NCBI GenBank assembly: GCA_946482515.1
Contig: CAMLRS010000018.1
Coordinates: 1-64,000, forward strand
Reading direction: 5' to 3'
Source of the DNA: an uncultured Flavobacteriales bacterium
GTDB taxonomy: Bacteria > Bacteroidota > Bacteroidia > Flavobacteriales > Crocinitomicaceae
DNA length: 64,000 nt
The position numbers and the translations under genes were made by a program. Positions 33,616 to 41,331 of the stretch are shown here, in pieces; within the stretch, counting starts at the first letter, position 1, and each line of letters opens with the position of its first letter. The notes beneath the pieces were generated by a model, which searched no databases, was not told the DNA's origin, and saw nothing but the letters and a program-made list of their open reading frames with translations.

Positions 33616-36600
33616 TCACTCCAGTATCAGTACCAGATCATCCTGGCTCACCATTTCGCCTTCGCCGAGAATGATTTCCTTGATGGTTCCGGTTTGCTGT
33701 GAGCGAACGATGTTTTCCATTTTCATGGCTTCGACCACAAACAGGTTATCATTCGGGGCAATCGTATCGCCGACTTTGTGGAACAGCTGAATAAGCTTGC
33801 CCGGAAGCGGAGCGCCAATTTCGCTCTGATCCGAAGGATTAACCTTCCGTTGTTCTTTCACCTGGATGTTCAGCGATTTATCGACTACTTCGACCATGCG
33901 GTTCTGCCCGTTGACTTTGAAGAAGACGGTGCGTTTGCCTTCGACATTTGGATCACCGACCGATAAGAGCTTCACCAGGATGGTTTTTCCCGGAGAAATG
34001 GTAACCATGATCTCCTCGTGGATGTCCATGCCGTAGAAGTAATTCTTCGTCGGAACGGTACTTACATCGCCGTATTGGATGAACCCTTTGTGCGCGTCTT
34101 TGAACACTTTTGGGTAAAGCGCATACGACAGGTAATCTTCCATTTCCAGCTCGCGCGGGAAGCCTTTCTGGAAAGTTGCTACGAATTCCCGGTAGCTGCT
34201 ATCGAAATCGATGGCTTTTAAATGCTCGTTTGGTCGCCCGGTATAGGCTTGTTGTTCTTTCAGGATAATTTGTTGCAGCTGCTGCGGGAATCCACCGGTT
34301 GGCTGACCGAGATCGCCTTTAAAGAAGCTGATCACCGATTCCGGGAAGGAAATGCTGTGGCCTTTTTCGATCACGTCTTCGGGTGAAAGATTGCTTGCCA
34401 CCATGAAGATGGCCATATCACCCACGACTTTCGAGCTCGGTGTTACTTTCACGATGTCGCCGAACAGCAGGTTCACCTTGCGGTACATTTCCTTCACCTC
34501 GTCGAAACGATCGGCCAGCCCAAGCGATTCTACCTGCGGACGCAGATTGGAGTATTGTCCGCCCGGAATTTCATTCTGGTATACTTCCGCTGTACCGGCT
34601 TTCAGATCGGCTTCAAACGGGTAATACAGCTCCCGAACGTCTTCCCAGTAATTGGAGAATTGGTTCAGCTTACCGGCTTCAAACTCATTGTGTCGTTCCG
34701 TAAAGCGCGTCATTTCAATCATCGCATTGAAATTCGGCTGTGAAGTCAGCCCGGAAAGTCCGCCAAGCGCGACGTCGATAACGTCTACACCGGCTTCGAT
34801 TGCTTTCAGGTAAGTGGCAGCCTGCACCGACGATGTATCGTGTGTGTGCAAATGGATTGGCAGTTTCACTTCGCTTCGCAGGGCGCTGACCAATTCTGTC
34901 GCGGCATACGGTTTCAGCAATCCGGCCATGTCTTTGATGGCGATGATATGCGCACCGGCATTTTCCAGGTCCTTGGCCATCTGGATGTAGTACTGCAGGT
35001 TGTATTTGCTGCGCTCTTTGTCGAGAATGTCGCCGGTGTAGCTGATAGCTGCTTCTGCCAGGGAGTTGGTTTGTTCGCGCACAAAACGAATGCTCGGTTC
35101 CATGGCCTGCACCCAGTTCAAGGAATCGAAAATGCGGAAAATGTCGATTCCATTCTCTGCAGCCTGGACGATGAATTTTTCGATCAGGTTATCCGGGTAA
35201 GACGTGTAGCCCACTGCGTTGGAGCTGCGGAACAGCATCTGCAGGAGAATATTCGGCACGGCTGCACGGATATCGCGGAGTCGTTTCCACGGATTTTCGT
35301 TCAGGAAGCGCAGGCAAACATCGAACGTAGCGCCGCCCCAGACTTCCATACTGAAAGTATTCGGGTGGTTTTTCGCGTAGCTTTCGGCCACTTTGAGCAT
35401 ATCGTAGGAACGCATGCGCGTAGCCAGCAGCGACTGGTGCGCGTCGCGGAACGTTGTATCGGTGTAATGGATGTGTTTTTCGCTGCGCAGCCATTGGGCA
35501 AAACGGTCCGGACCGAGCGTCGTAAGCAGGTCTTTGGTTCCTTTTGGATACGGCACATGCTTGTCGAATGCCGGTACTTTTGGTGTGCGGAACACCTTGC
35601 TGTGATCCGGGTTTTTGACATCCGGATGACCGTTAACGATCACTTCACCCAGGAAGCTGATGATCTTCGTGGCGCGGTCTTTCGAATGGTTGAAACGGAA
35701 CAGCTCAGGCGTGTTCTGGATGAAATTTACGTTTACATCACCGTTGCGGAAATCGGGGTGATTGATGACATTTTCCAGGAACTGGATATTGGTTTTCACG
35801 CCCCGGATACGGAATTCCTTCAGTGCACGCGTCATTTTCCGAACGGCACCGTCCATCGTACGGCTTTCTGCGGAAACTTTCACCAGCATGGAATCGAAAA
35901 ACGGGCTGATCTTCACACCCTGGTAAACACTTCCTTCATCGAGGCGAATGCCGTTACCGCCGGCATGACGATAAGTGGTAATGGTTCCGTAATCCGGTGT
36001 GAAGTTATTCTCAGGATCTTCCGTCGTAATGCGGCATTGAATGGCATAACCGCTGCATTTCAAATCTTCCTGCTTGCCGATATTGATCTGCTCGTCGGTG
36101 AGCTTGTAGCCGGAAGCAATGAAAATTTGCGTGCGAATCAGGTCGACACCTGTTACCATTTCCGTCACGGTATGTTCTACCTGGATGCGCGGATTCACTT
36201 CGAGGAAATAAATGTTGTTCTGCTGATCAACGAGGAATTCCACCGTTCCCACATTGTTGTAATTCACCGCTTTGGCCAGCTTGACAGCGTAATCGTAGAG
36301 CTGCTCGCGAACTTCCTGTTTGACATTGTAAGAAGGCGCAACCTCGACTACTTTTTGGTGGCGACGCTGTGTGGAGCAATCGCGTTCGAACAAATGGCGC
36401 ACATTTCCATGATTATCGGCAACGATCTGTACTTCGATGTGCTTCGGATTTTCAATGTATTTTTCCAGGAACATCGTGTCGTCGCCAAATCCTTTCAATG
36501 CTTCACTGCGGGCCGCATCGAAGAAAGCCACGAGATCGTCGTTGGAACGCAGCACACGCATGCCCCGTCCGCCACCGCCGGCAGCAGCTTTCAGCATGAC

Positions 36601-37068
36601 CGGATAACCGATGCGCTCGGCTTCTTTTTTGGCCGTTTCAACCGAATCGAGATCGGCTTCGCTGCTTTCGATCACCGGTACATTGCAGGAACGCGCTATT
36701 TTCTTCGCTGCGATCTTATCGCCCAGCTGTTCAATGACTTCCGGATCCGGACCAATGAAAATAATGCCGTTTTCTCTGCATTTGGCTGCAAAATGCTTGT
36801 TTTCGGAAAGAAAACCGTAGCCCGGGTGAATGGCATCCACGGATTTATCTTTCGCCAGTGCAATAATGGCATCGATGTCGAGATAAGGTTTCAGCGGTTC
36901 ATCGTCATTCCCGATCTGGTAGGATTCATCCACCTTGTAACGGTGTTGCGAATACCGGTCTTCATAGGTGAAGATAGATACGGTTGCCAGGTTCAGTTCC
37001 GAGCAGGAACGTAGTACGCGAATCGCAATTTCACCCCTGTTTGCGACCAATACTTTTTTGATGTTCAT
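33616..37068 (-). CDS. pyc: Pyruvate carboxylase
   Basis: 1150 residues, full length for the single-chain alpha4-type enzyme. Order: biotin carboxylase domain (residues 1-460; NRGEIAIRV, the Gly-rich GGGGRGMRV of the ATP-grasp, FLEVNPRIQVEHTVTE); carboxyltransferase/HMGL-like domain (~540-810; FRDAHQSLLATRMR, metal-binding HLHTHDTS); a PYC_OADA region; and a C-terminal biotinyl domain with VVEAMKMENIV (Lys carries biotin). It carboxylates pyruvate to oxaloacetate using ATP and bicarbonate. A 15-base gap separates it from the upstream unknown gene, so the two may be co-transcribed. Confidence 0.96.
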   Translation of the reverse strand: MNIKKVLVANRGEIAIRVLRSCSELNLATVSIFTYEDRYSQHRYKVDESYQIGNDDEPLKPYLDIDAIIALAKDKSVDAIHPGYGFLSENKHFAAKCRENGIIFIGPDPEVIEQLGDKIAAKKIARSCNVPVIESSEADLDSVETAKKEAERIGYPVMLKAAAGGGGRGMRVLRSNDDLVAFFDAARSEALKGFGDDTMFLEKYIENPKHIEVQIVADNHGNVRHLFERDCSTQRRHQKVVEVAPSYNVKQEVREQLYDYAVKLAKAVNYNNVGTVEFLVDQQNNIYFLEVNPRIQVEHTVTEMVTGVDLIRTQIFIASGYKLTDEQINIGKQEDLKCSGYAIQCRITTEDPENNFTPDYGTITTYRHAGGNGIRLDEGSVYQGVKISPFFDSMLVKVSAESRTMDGAVRKMTRALKEFRIRGVKTNIQFLENVINHPDFRNGDVNVNFIQNTPELFRFNHSKDRATKIISFLGEVIVNGHPDVKNPDHSKVFRTPKVPAFDKHVPYPKGTKDLLTTLGPDRFAQWLRSEKHIHYTDTTFRDAHQSLLATRMRSYDMLKVAESYAKNHPNTFSMEVWGGATFDVCLRFLNENPWKRLRDIRAAVPNILLQMLFRSSNAVGYTSYPDNLIEKFIVQAAENGIDIFRIFDSLNWVQAMEPSIRFVREQTNSLAEAAISYTGDILDKERSKYNLQYYIQMAKDLENAGAHIIAIKDMAGLLKPYAATELVSALRSEVKLPIHLHTHDTSSVQAATYLKAIEAGVDVIDVALGGLSGLTSQPNFNAMIEMTRFTERHNEFEAGKLNQFSNYWEDVRELYYPFEADLKAGTAEVYQNEIPGGQYSNLRPQVESLGLADRFDEVKEMYRKVNLLFGDIVKVTPSSKVVGDMAIFMVASNLSPEDVIEKGHSISFPESVISFFKGDLGQPTGGFPQQLQQIILKEQQAYTGRPNEHLKAIDFDSSYREFVATFQKGFPRELEMEDYLSYALYPKVFKDAHKGFIQYGDVSTVPTKNYFYGMDIHEEIMVTISPGKTILVKLLSVGDPNVEGKRTVFFKVNGQNRMVEVVDKSLNIQVKEQRKVNPSDQSEIGAPLPGKLIQLFHKVGDTIAPNDNLFVVEAMKMENIVRSQQTGTIKEIILGEGEMVSQDDLVLILE

Positions 37069-37083
37069 GGAATGTCGATTTAT

Positions 37084-38145
37084 TTAGTGTATGATATATG
37101 GATTTACATTTTCATAGTTGCGCAAAACGAATTTCATTGCGCCGTCGATGATATCGCCCATGCTGTCCGAATGCTTGAAATGCTTGTCGTGCGTGAGCTT
37201 ATAGAGATAGGTTTTTAGTTCCTGGATTTTTTCGTCTGGGGAGAGTTTATCCTGCTTCATGCAGTGAATGAGATGGGAAAGCCTGTTTTTCTCGCTGGAA
37301 GCGCGCTTGGCGATCAGGGCCCGTTCTTCACGTTTGTATTGCTCTACCGAACCGGAAGGGAGGATGTGTGAAACGAGCTCGAGCAAAGGCTGATTTTCCT
37401 TGAAGGATTGAGGCATGTAGATGTCTTTTTCACCCTCGTAGCTTTGCTGGTCGAAATCGATGGCGCGAAAACGGTACTGGATCCGGTCGAAATCGTGGGT
37501 AAGCACGACTACGTAGTTGTAAGCACGCATATCGCCGAGCAGCCGTACAAAGCAGCGTTCGTTGAATTTGACAAATTCTTTGGAAATAGCGGATTTCTCA
37601 CTGTGTGAGCATTTCGACAGGTAATTGTCGATGAAAATATCGCCCGGAATCCCGGAAATGTGTTCTTCCACCAGCGTATCGTCCTGTACCAGGAAATTGA
37701 TCTGATTAGGGGAGAGCAAGTGTTCCAGCTCAAGCCCATAAACGCGGGATGCGTCGGCTTTTTTGATGTAGAAAAAAACGTAGTTGTCGTTGAGGATATT
37801 CCGGACTTTCACCCGAAACGGCTTGGTATTCCCGAACGTACAGAAATCGATGGCATCCACGTTCAGAAAGGGGATCATTTCGCTGCTGCCGTCGACGTGG
37901 AGAATGGAGTAGATCTGCTTGAGGGCGCTGTCGAGCTCCCGACGTTCGTCTTCCCGGTAAAACATGCTCAGCCAAAGCGTGTTGTTTCCCTGCTCGTCGT
38001 AGATGTCGAGCCCGTCCTGGAAACGCAGGAGATCATCATAAGTTACCGGAAGCTTGACATTCCGGCTGTATTTTTTCAGATAGTCGAAAAACTGATCTGA
38101 AATCGGATACGGTTCTTTCTTGTACCGTATAAGATTGTTGGCCAT
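37084..38145 (-). CDS. Conserved hypothetical protein of unknown fold
   Basis: 353 residues with no signal peptide, membrane helix or clear catalytic motif. It is rich in charged and aromatic residues, with a basic/acidic helical C-terminal third (YKREERALIAKRASSEKNRLSHLIHCMKQDKLSPDEKIQEL). A central stretch, RCFVRLLGDMRAYNYVVVLTHDFDRIQYRFRAIDFDQQ, has alternating hydrophobics and a D-F-D that faintly recalls small-molecule kinase active sites, but I would not assign that. It precedes pyc by 15 bases on the same strand, so a link to pyruvate carboxylase expression is conceivable. Confidence 0.7.
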   Translation of the reverse strand: MANNLIRYKKEPYPISDQFFDYLKKYSRNVKLPVTYDDLLRFQDGLDIYDEQGNNTLWLSMFYREDERRELDSALKQIYSILHVDGSSEMIPFLNVDAIDFCTFGNTKPFRVKVRNILNDNYVFFYIKKADASRVYGLELEHLLSPNQINFLVQDDTLVEEHISGIPGDIFIDNYLSKCSHSEKSAISKEFVKFNERCFVRLLGDMRAYNYVVVLTHDFDRIQYRFRAIDFDQQSYEGEKDIYMPQSFKENQPLLELVSHILPSGSVEQYKREERALIAKRASSEKNRLSHLIHCMKQDKLSPDEKIQELKTYLYKLTHDKHFKHSDSMGDIIDGAMKFVLRNYENVNPYIIH

Positions 38146-38247
38146 TTCAAACGGGGTAGTTTAAAATTTCGATTATAGCACCCCGAAGTTACGGCTTAAA
38201 TGTGATTTTTATAATGTTTGTTGATAAAAAGTTGAAAAATTCAACAT

Positions 38248-38943
38248 TTAGTCGGTTTCGCCTTTGAATTTGCGATACAGGTCCGGTCGGCGAACACGCG
38301 TGCGCTCAATGGCCTGTTGCTCACGCCATTCGTCAATTTTTATGGGGTCGCCGCATAGCAAAACGTCTGGCACTTTCCATCCGTTGAATTCTGGCGGACG
38401 CGTATAAACGGGCGGTGAGAGCAAATCGTCCTGGAAGCTGTCGGTCAGCGCAGATGTTTCATCGTTCATCACGCCTGGAATCAACCGCGCGATACTGTCT
38501 ACCACAACGGCAGCAGCCAGCTCGCCACCGGTCAGTACATAGGAACCGATGGAAATTTCTTTGGTGATGTAATGCTCCCGAATACGTTCGTCGACACCTT
38601 TATAGTGGCCACAAAGGATCATGATGTTTTCTTTCATGCTCCAGGCGTTGCTGTGGCGTTGCTCCAATACTTCGCCGTCGGGGGTCATGTAAATAATATC
38701 GTCGTAATCGCGCTCGGCTTTCAGCTTTTCGATCAATGCCGCAATTGGCTCAATGGACATCACCATGCCTGCGCCGCCTCCGTATTGGTAATCATCGACG
38801 TTCTTGTGCTTGTTGGTCGAATAATCGCGGATATTGTGAATATGAATATCGACCAGGCCGCGATCCTGCGCCCGTTTCATCATGGAAACAGTCAGCGGTC
38901 CTTCCAGCAATTCAGGGAGTATGGTGAGAATATCAAAACGCAT
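38248..38943 (-). CDS. trmD: tRNA (guanine(37)-N(1))-methyltransferase
   Basis: 231 residues from the ATG at 38943 ([20 protein letters not shown]); the longer frame adds 34 unconserved residues. SPOUT-fold markers: [62 protein letters not shown] and [10 protein letters not shown]. It methylates G37 of tRNA to prevent frameshifting. Not adjacent here to rimM or rplS, its usual partners in many bacteria. The 140-base gap to murQ contains one arm of AGTTCCAAGTTGG-type words (38955-38988). Confidence 0.95.
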   Translation of the reverse strand: MRFDILTILPELLEGPLTVSMMKRAQDRGLVDIHIHNIRDYSTNKHKNVDDYQYGGGAGMVMSIEPIAALIEKLKAERDYDDIIYMTPDGEVLEQRHSNAWSMKENIMILCGHYKGVDERIREHYITKEISIGSYVLTGGELAAAVVVDSIARLIPGVMNDETSALTDSFQDDLLSPPVYTRPPEFNGWKVPDVLLCGDPIKIDEWREQQAIERTRVRRPDLYRKFKGETD

Positions 38944-39082
38944 GGGAACAAAGTTAAGAAGTTTGGAGTTCCAAGTTGGAAGTTGGTGTTCAAATGAACG
39001 ATTGTCCTCGCGGATGAATCCTGAGGTCACTATTTGCGACTTCAAGCGCTGTATCGCTGATCAATAAAGGGATATAGAAGAA

Positions 39083-39892
39083 TCAGCTTTTTTGAACGGC
39101 ATCCACAGCGGCACGAACCGAACCGTGTTTTTCGAGCAGAGCAGCTGCAGTAGCTTCGTCCAATCCTGTGGCGTCCATAATCATGCGGGTTCCGCGATCG
39201 ACCAGCTTGTTGTTGGTGAGCTGCATATCGACCATGCGATTGCCGCGTACACGTCCCAGGCGAATCATAACAGCGGTGGAAAGCATATTCAGCACGAGCT
39301 TCTGCGCGGTTCCGCTTTTCATGCGTGTGCTTCCGGTAACGAATTCAGGACCAACTTCCGGCGTGATGGCAATATCAGCCAATTCGCTGAGCGGAGAACC
39401 GGGATTGCAGGAAATACCACCGGTCAAAATGCCTTGTTCCTTGGCCTTTTCGAGCGCACCTAATACATAAGGTGTGGTTCCGGAAGCGGCAATGCCCACA
39501 ACGACATCTTTTTCCGATACGTTGTATTCCAGAAGGTCTTTCCAGCCTTGCTCGCGATCGTCTTCAGCAAATTCAACCGCTTTTCGAATCGCGGAATCAC
39601 CTCCGGCTATGATGCCAATGACCATTCCGTACGGAACTCCAAAGGTTGGCGGACATTCACTGGCATCTACGATTCCTAAGCGTCCGCTGGTGCCGGCGCC
39701 CATATAAAACAAACGACCGCCGTTGCGCATGCGCTCTACGGTTTGGTCAACCAATTGTTCAATCTGATGGATTTCTTTCTCCACAGCCAGCGGAACGGAC
39801 TGATCTTCACGATTTATACCCGTTAGCAGCTCACGTGTGCTTTGCAGCTCGAGATCGCTGTAATGGCTTTCCGATTCGGTAACGCGTTTCAT
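39083..39892 (-). CDS. murQ: N-acetylmuramic acid 6-phosphate etherase
   Basis: 269 residues from the ATG at 39892 ([15 protein letters not shown]); the upstream 17 codons of the open frame overlap the next gene. SIS-fold motifs: [29 protein letters not shown] and [20 protein letters not shown]; further family signatures are [22 protein letters not shown] and KLVDRGTRM. It cleaves the lactyl ether of MurNAc-6-phosphate in cell-wall recycling. It lies 1 base after the upstream phosphoribosyltransferase gene, so the two are probably one transcript. Confidence 0.95.
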   Translation of the reverse strand: MKRVTESESHYSDLELQSTRELLTGINREDQSVPLAVEKEIHQIEQLVDQTVERMRNGGRLFYMGAGTSGRLGIVDASECPPTFGVPYGMVIGIIAGGDSAIRKAVEFAEDDREQGWKDLLEYNVSEKDVVVGIAASGTTPYVLGALEKAKEQGILTGGISCNPGSPLSELADIAITPEVGPEFVTGSTRMKSGTAQKLVLNMLSTAVMIRLGRVRGNRMVDMQLTNNKLVDRGTRMIMDATGLDEATAAALLEKHGSVRAAVDAVQKS

Positions 39893-39893
39893 C

Positions 39894-40391
39894 TTATACG
39901 AGGTAAGCTTGCATTTCACCGTTCTTTTCCATGATTTCCACACGTTCTTTCAACGTAGTGGTGAGCGTCAATCCTACGAAATCGCATTTGATAGGGTAGC
40001 GGCGGTGAAGACGATCTACCAAAGCAACGGTTTTGACACTTTTCACCGGCTGCTCCAGGATTTTCATCAGTCCGTACTGCATCGTTGTCCCGGAATTGAT
40101 CACGTCGTCAACCAAAATGATGGTTTTTCCTTTCAGAATGGCCGGATCGATGGAACAGGTAATGGGATGGTCCAGCGGCAGGTCTTTGTGCATATCGATG
40201 CTGAAAACGGTAACGCTGGCTTTGCTGTTCTGACGAAGAATGCCGGCAATTTCTGCCGCGAAGTGTTCGCCGTTGCCAGTAATTCCGCCAATGAACAGTT
40301 CCTGCTCGCCGTAAGTGTTTTCGAGCAATTCATGGGCCAGACGATTGATTTTCTGCTGAATCTGCTGCTGTGTGAGTACCAGTTGCATCAT
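39894..40391 (-). CDS. Phosphoribosyltransferase family protein (PyrR-like)
   Basis: 165 residues from the ATG at 40391 (or the next codon, 40388: [13 protein letters not shown]). The PRPP-binding loop [19 protein letters not shown] (about 99-117) is diagnostic of type I PRTases. The overall pattern (N-terminal helix with [26 protein letters not shown]) resembles PyrR/hypoxanthine PRTase-like proteins of Bacteroidota. The role could be uracil/hypoxanthine salvage or regulation; not settled from sequence. It is followed after 1 base by murQ. Confidence 0.8.
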   Translation of the reverse strand: MMQLVLTQQQIQQKINRLAHELLENTYGEQELFIGGITGNGEHFAAEIAGILRQNSKASVTVFSIDMHKDLPLDHPITCSIDPAILKGKTIILVDDVINSGTTMQYGLMKILEQPVKSVKTVALVDRLHRRYPIKCDFVGLTLTTTLKERVEIMEKNGEMQAYLV

Positions 40392-40440
40392 GGGGATTTT
40401 AGAGTCACAAATATATTGAATGTTGGCGATCTGGGACGGG

Positions 40441-41115
40441 TTATTTGTTGTGCAGATAAGTAGCGAGGCGTTCGCTGATGAAATCGTCGCAAGCCTTGTC
40501 ATAATCCGTTTCAGGAGGATCGTTGGTATATAAGACACTGTTGCGCCAGGCGATCAGTGCACCATAAGGATCGTAATGGGCGACTTTGTGATCTTTACTG
40601 ATATAATAAACAGAGCAAACTGCATCATCGTCGTTCACACCATTGATGTAGTGAAATTCGCCGTCTTCTTCCAGTGTTCCGGGTACAATATGAACAGCCG
40701 GATTTTTCAAAACTTCCGGCATACTTGTCGACCATCTTCCCATTGTGCGAATGGTTTCCTCATCGTCCATGCAATTCACAATTATAAAAAGCTCATTGTT
40801 GTGATCAATGCTCCACCGGTGCAGTGCTGCAACAAATGCATAGCCTTCGCCACGTCTGACATTAAAATTCACCAGTACAACAGGGGAATTGATCGTATGC
40901 AGGGAAAATTTTTCGCCGTTCAGGCCAGTAAACTCCCAATCGGGAACAGGTTTGCCTGCGATACGCAAATTGATGGCTTTGGAAAAGGCATCGTCAGCAA
41001 TCCGGTCGCTGTAATCATATGCACTGATGCATTCTCTGAAGTCTTTGTCGAATTCAGCCCGTTCATTTACACAGGAAATAAAAAGTACGGGAAGGATGTA
41101 TAAGAGTCGGCGCAT
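40441..41115 (-). CDS. Lipoprotein with thioredoxin-like fold lacking the CxxC
   Basis: 224 residues. The lipoprotein signal ends at Cys15 (VLFISC). Residues ~52-150 follow the TlpA/AhpC pattern: GKPVPDWEFTGLNGEKFSLHTI, then VVLVNFNVRRGEGYAFVAAL, where the usual WCxxC of TlpA-type proteins is replaced by RRGEGY, then a strand FIIVNCMDDEE. So the fold looks like thioredoxin, but disulfide chemistry is probably lost. The C-terminal segment VYYISKDHKVAHYDPYG matches the end of a thioredoxin fold. I do not recognise a named family. Confidence 0.7.
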   Translation of the reverse strand: MRRLLYILPVLFISCVNERAEFDKDFRECISAYDYSDRIADDAFSKAINLRIAGKPVPDWEFTGLNGEKFSLHTINSPVVLVNFNVRRGEGYAFVAALHRWSIDHNNELFIIVNCMDDEETIRTMGRWSTSMPEVLKNPAVHIVPGTLEEDGEFHYINGVNDDDAVCSVYYISKDHKVAHYDPYGALIAWRNSVLYTNDPPETDYDKACDDFISERLATYLHNK

Positions 41116-41247
41116 AGTGTTGAGCTGTTGAACAAAAATAGAGGTTTAATCAAGATGTTGCTAAATCGTTTGCGGTGTCGAAAAGCTTCAGCAGAACATT
41201 GTTCAAAAAATTGAAACCCGAATTCCTTCTACCCCAATTTTTCTAGC

Positions 41248-41255
41248 TAAATTTG
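41248..41255 (+). promoter_or_regulatory. -7 box TAAATTTG of carB
   Basis: An exact TAnnTTTG match followed by CGC, as is common in Bacteroidota, 76 bases before the carB ATG. No convincing -33 TTG. The remaining leader shows no leader peptide or obvious riboswitch. Confidence 0.55.
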
Positions 41256-41331
41256 CGCTCAATTTGAAGTGAAGGTTGCCAGACCTCCTGAGAAGAAACA
41301 AAGTCAAATTGAATCTTAAAAAGCGCTGAAA

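Noticed and set aside
34840..37014. 724-codon open frame on the plus strand opposite pyc
   Set aside because: Antisense shadow. The minus-strand frame is an unmistakable full-length pyruvate carboxylase; the translation here is Phe/Val/His-rich with no domain logic.
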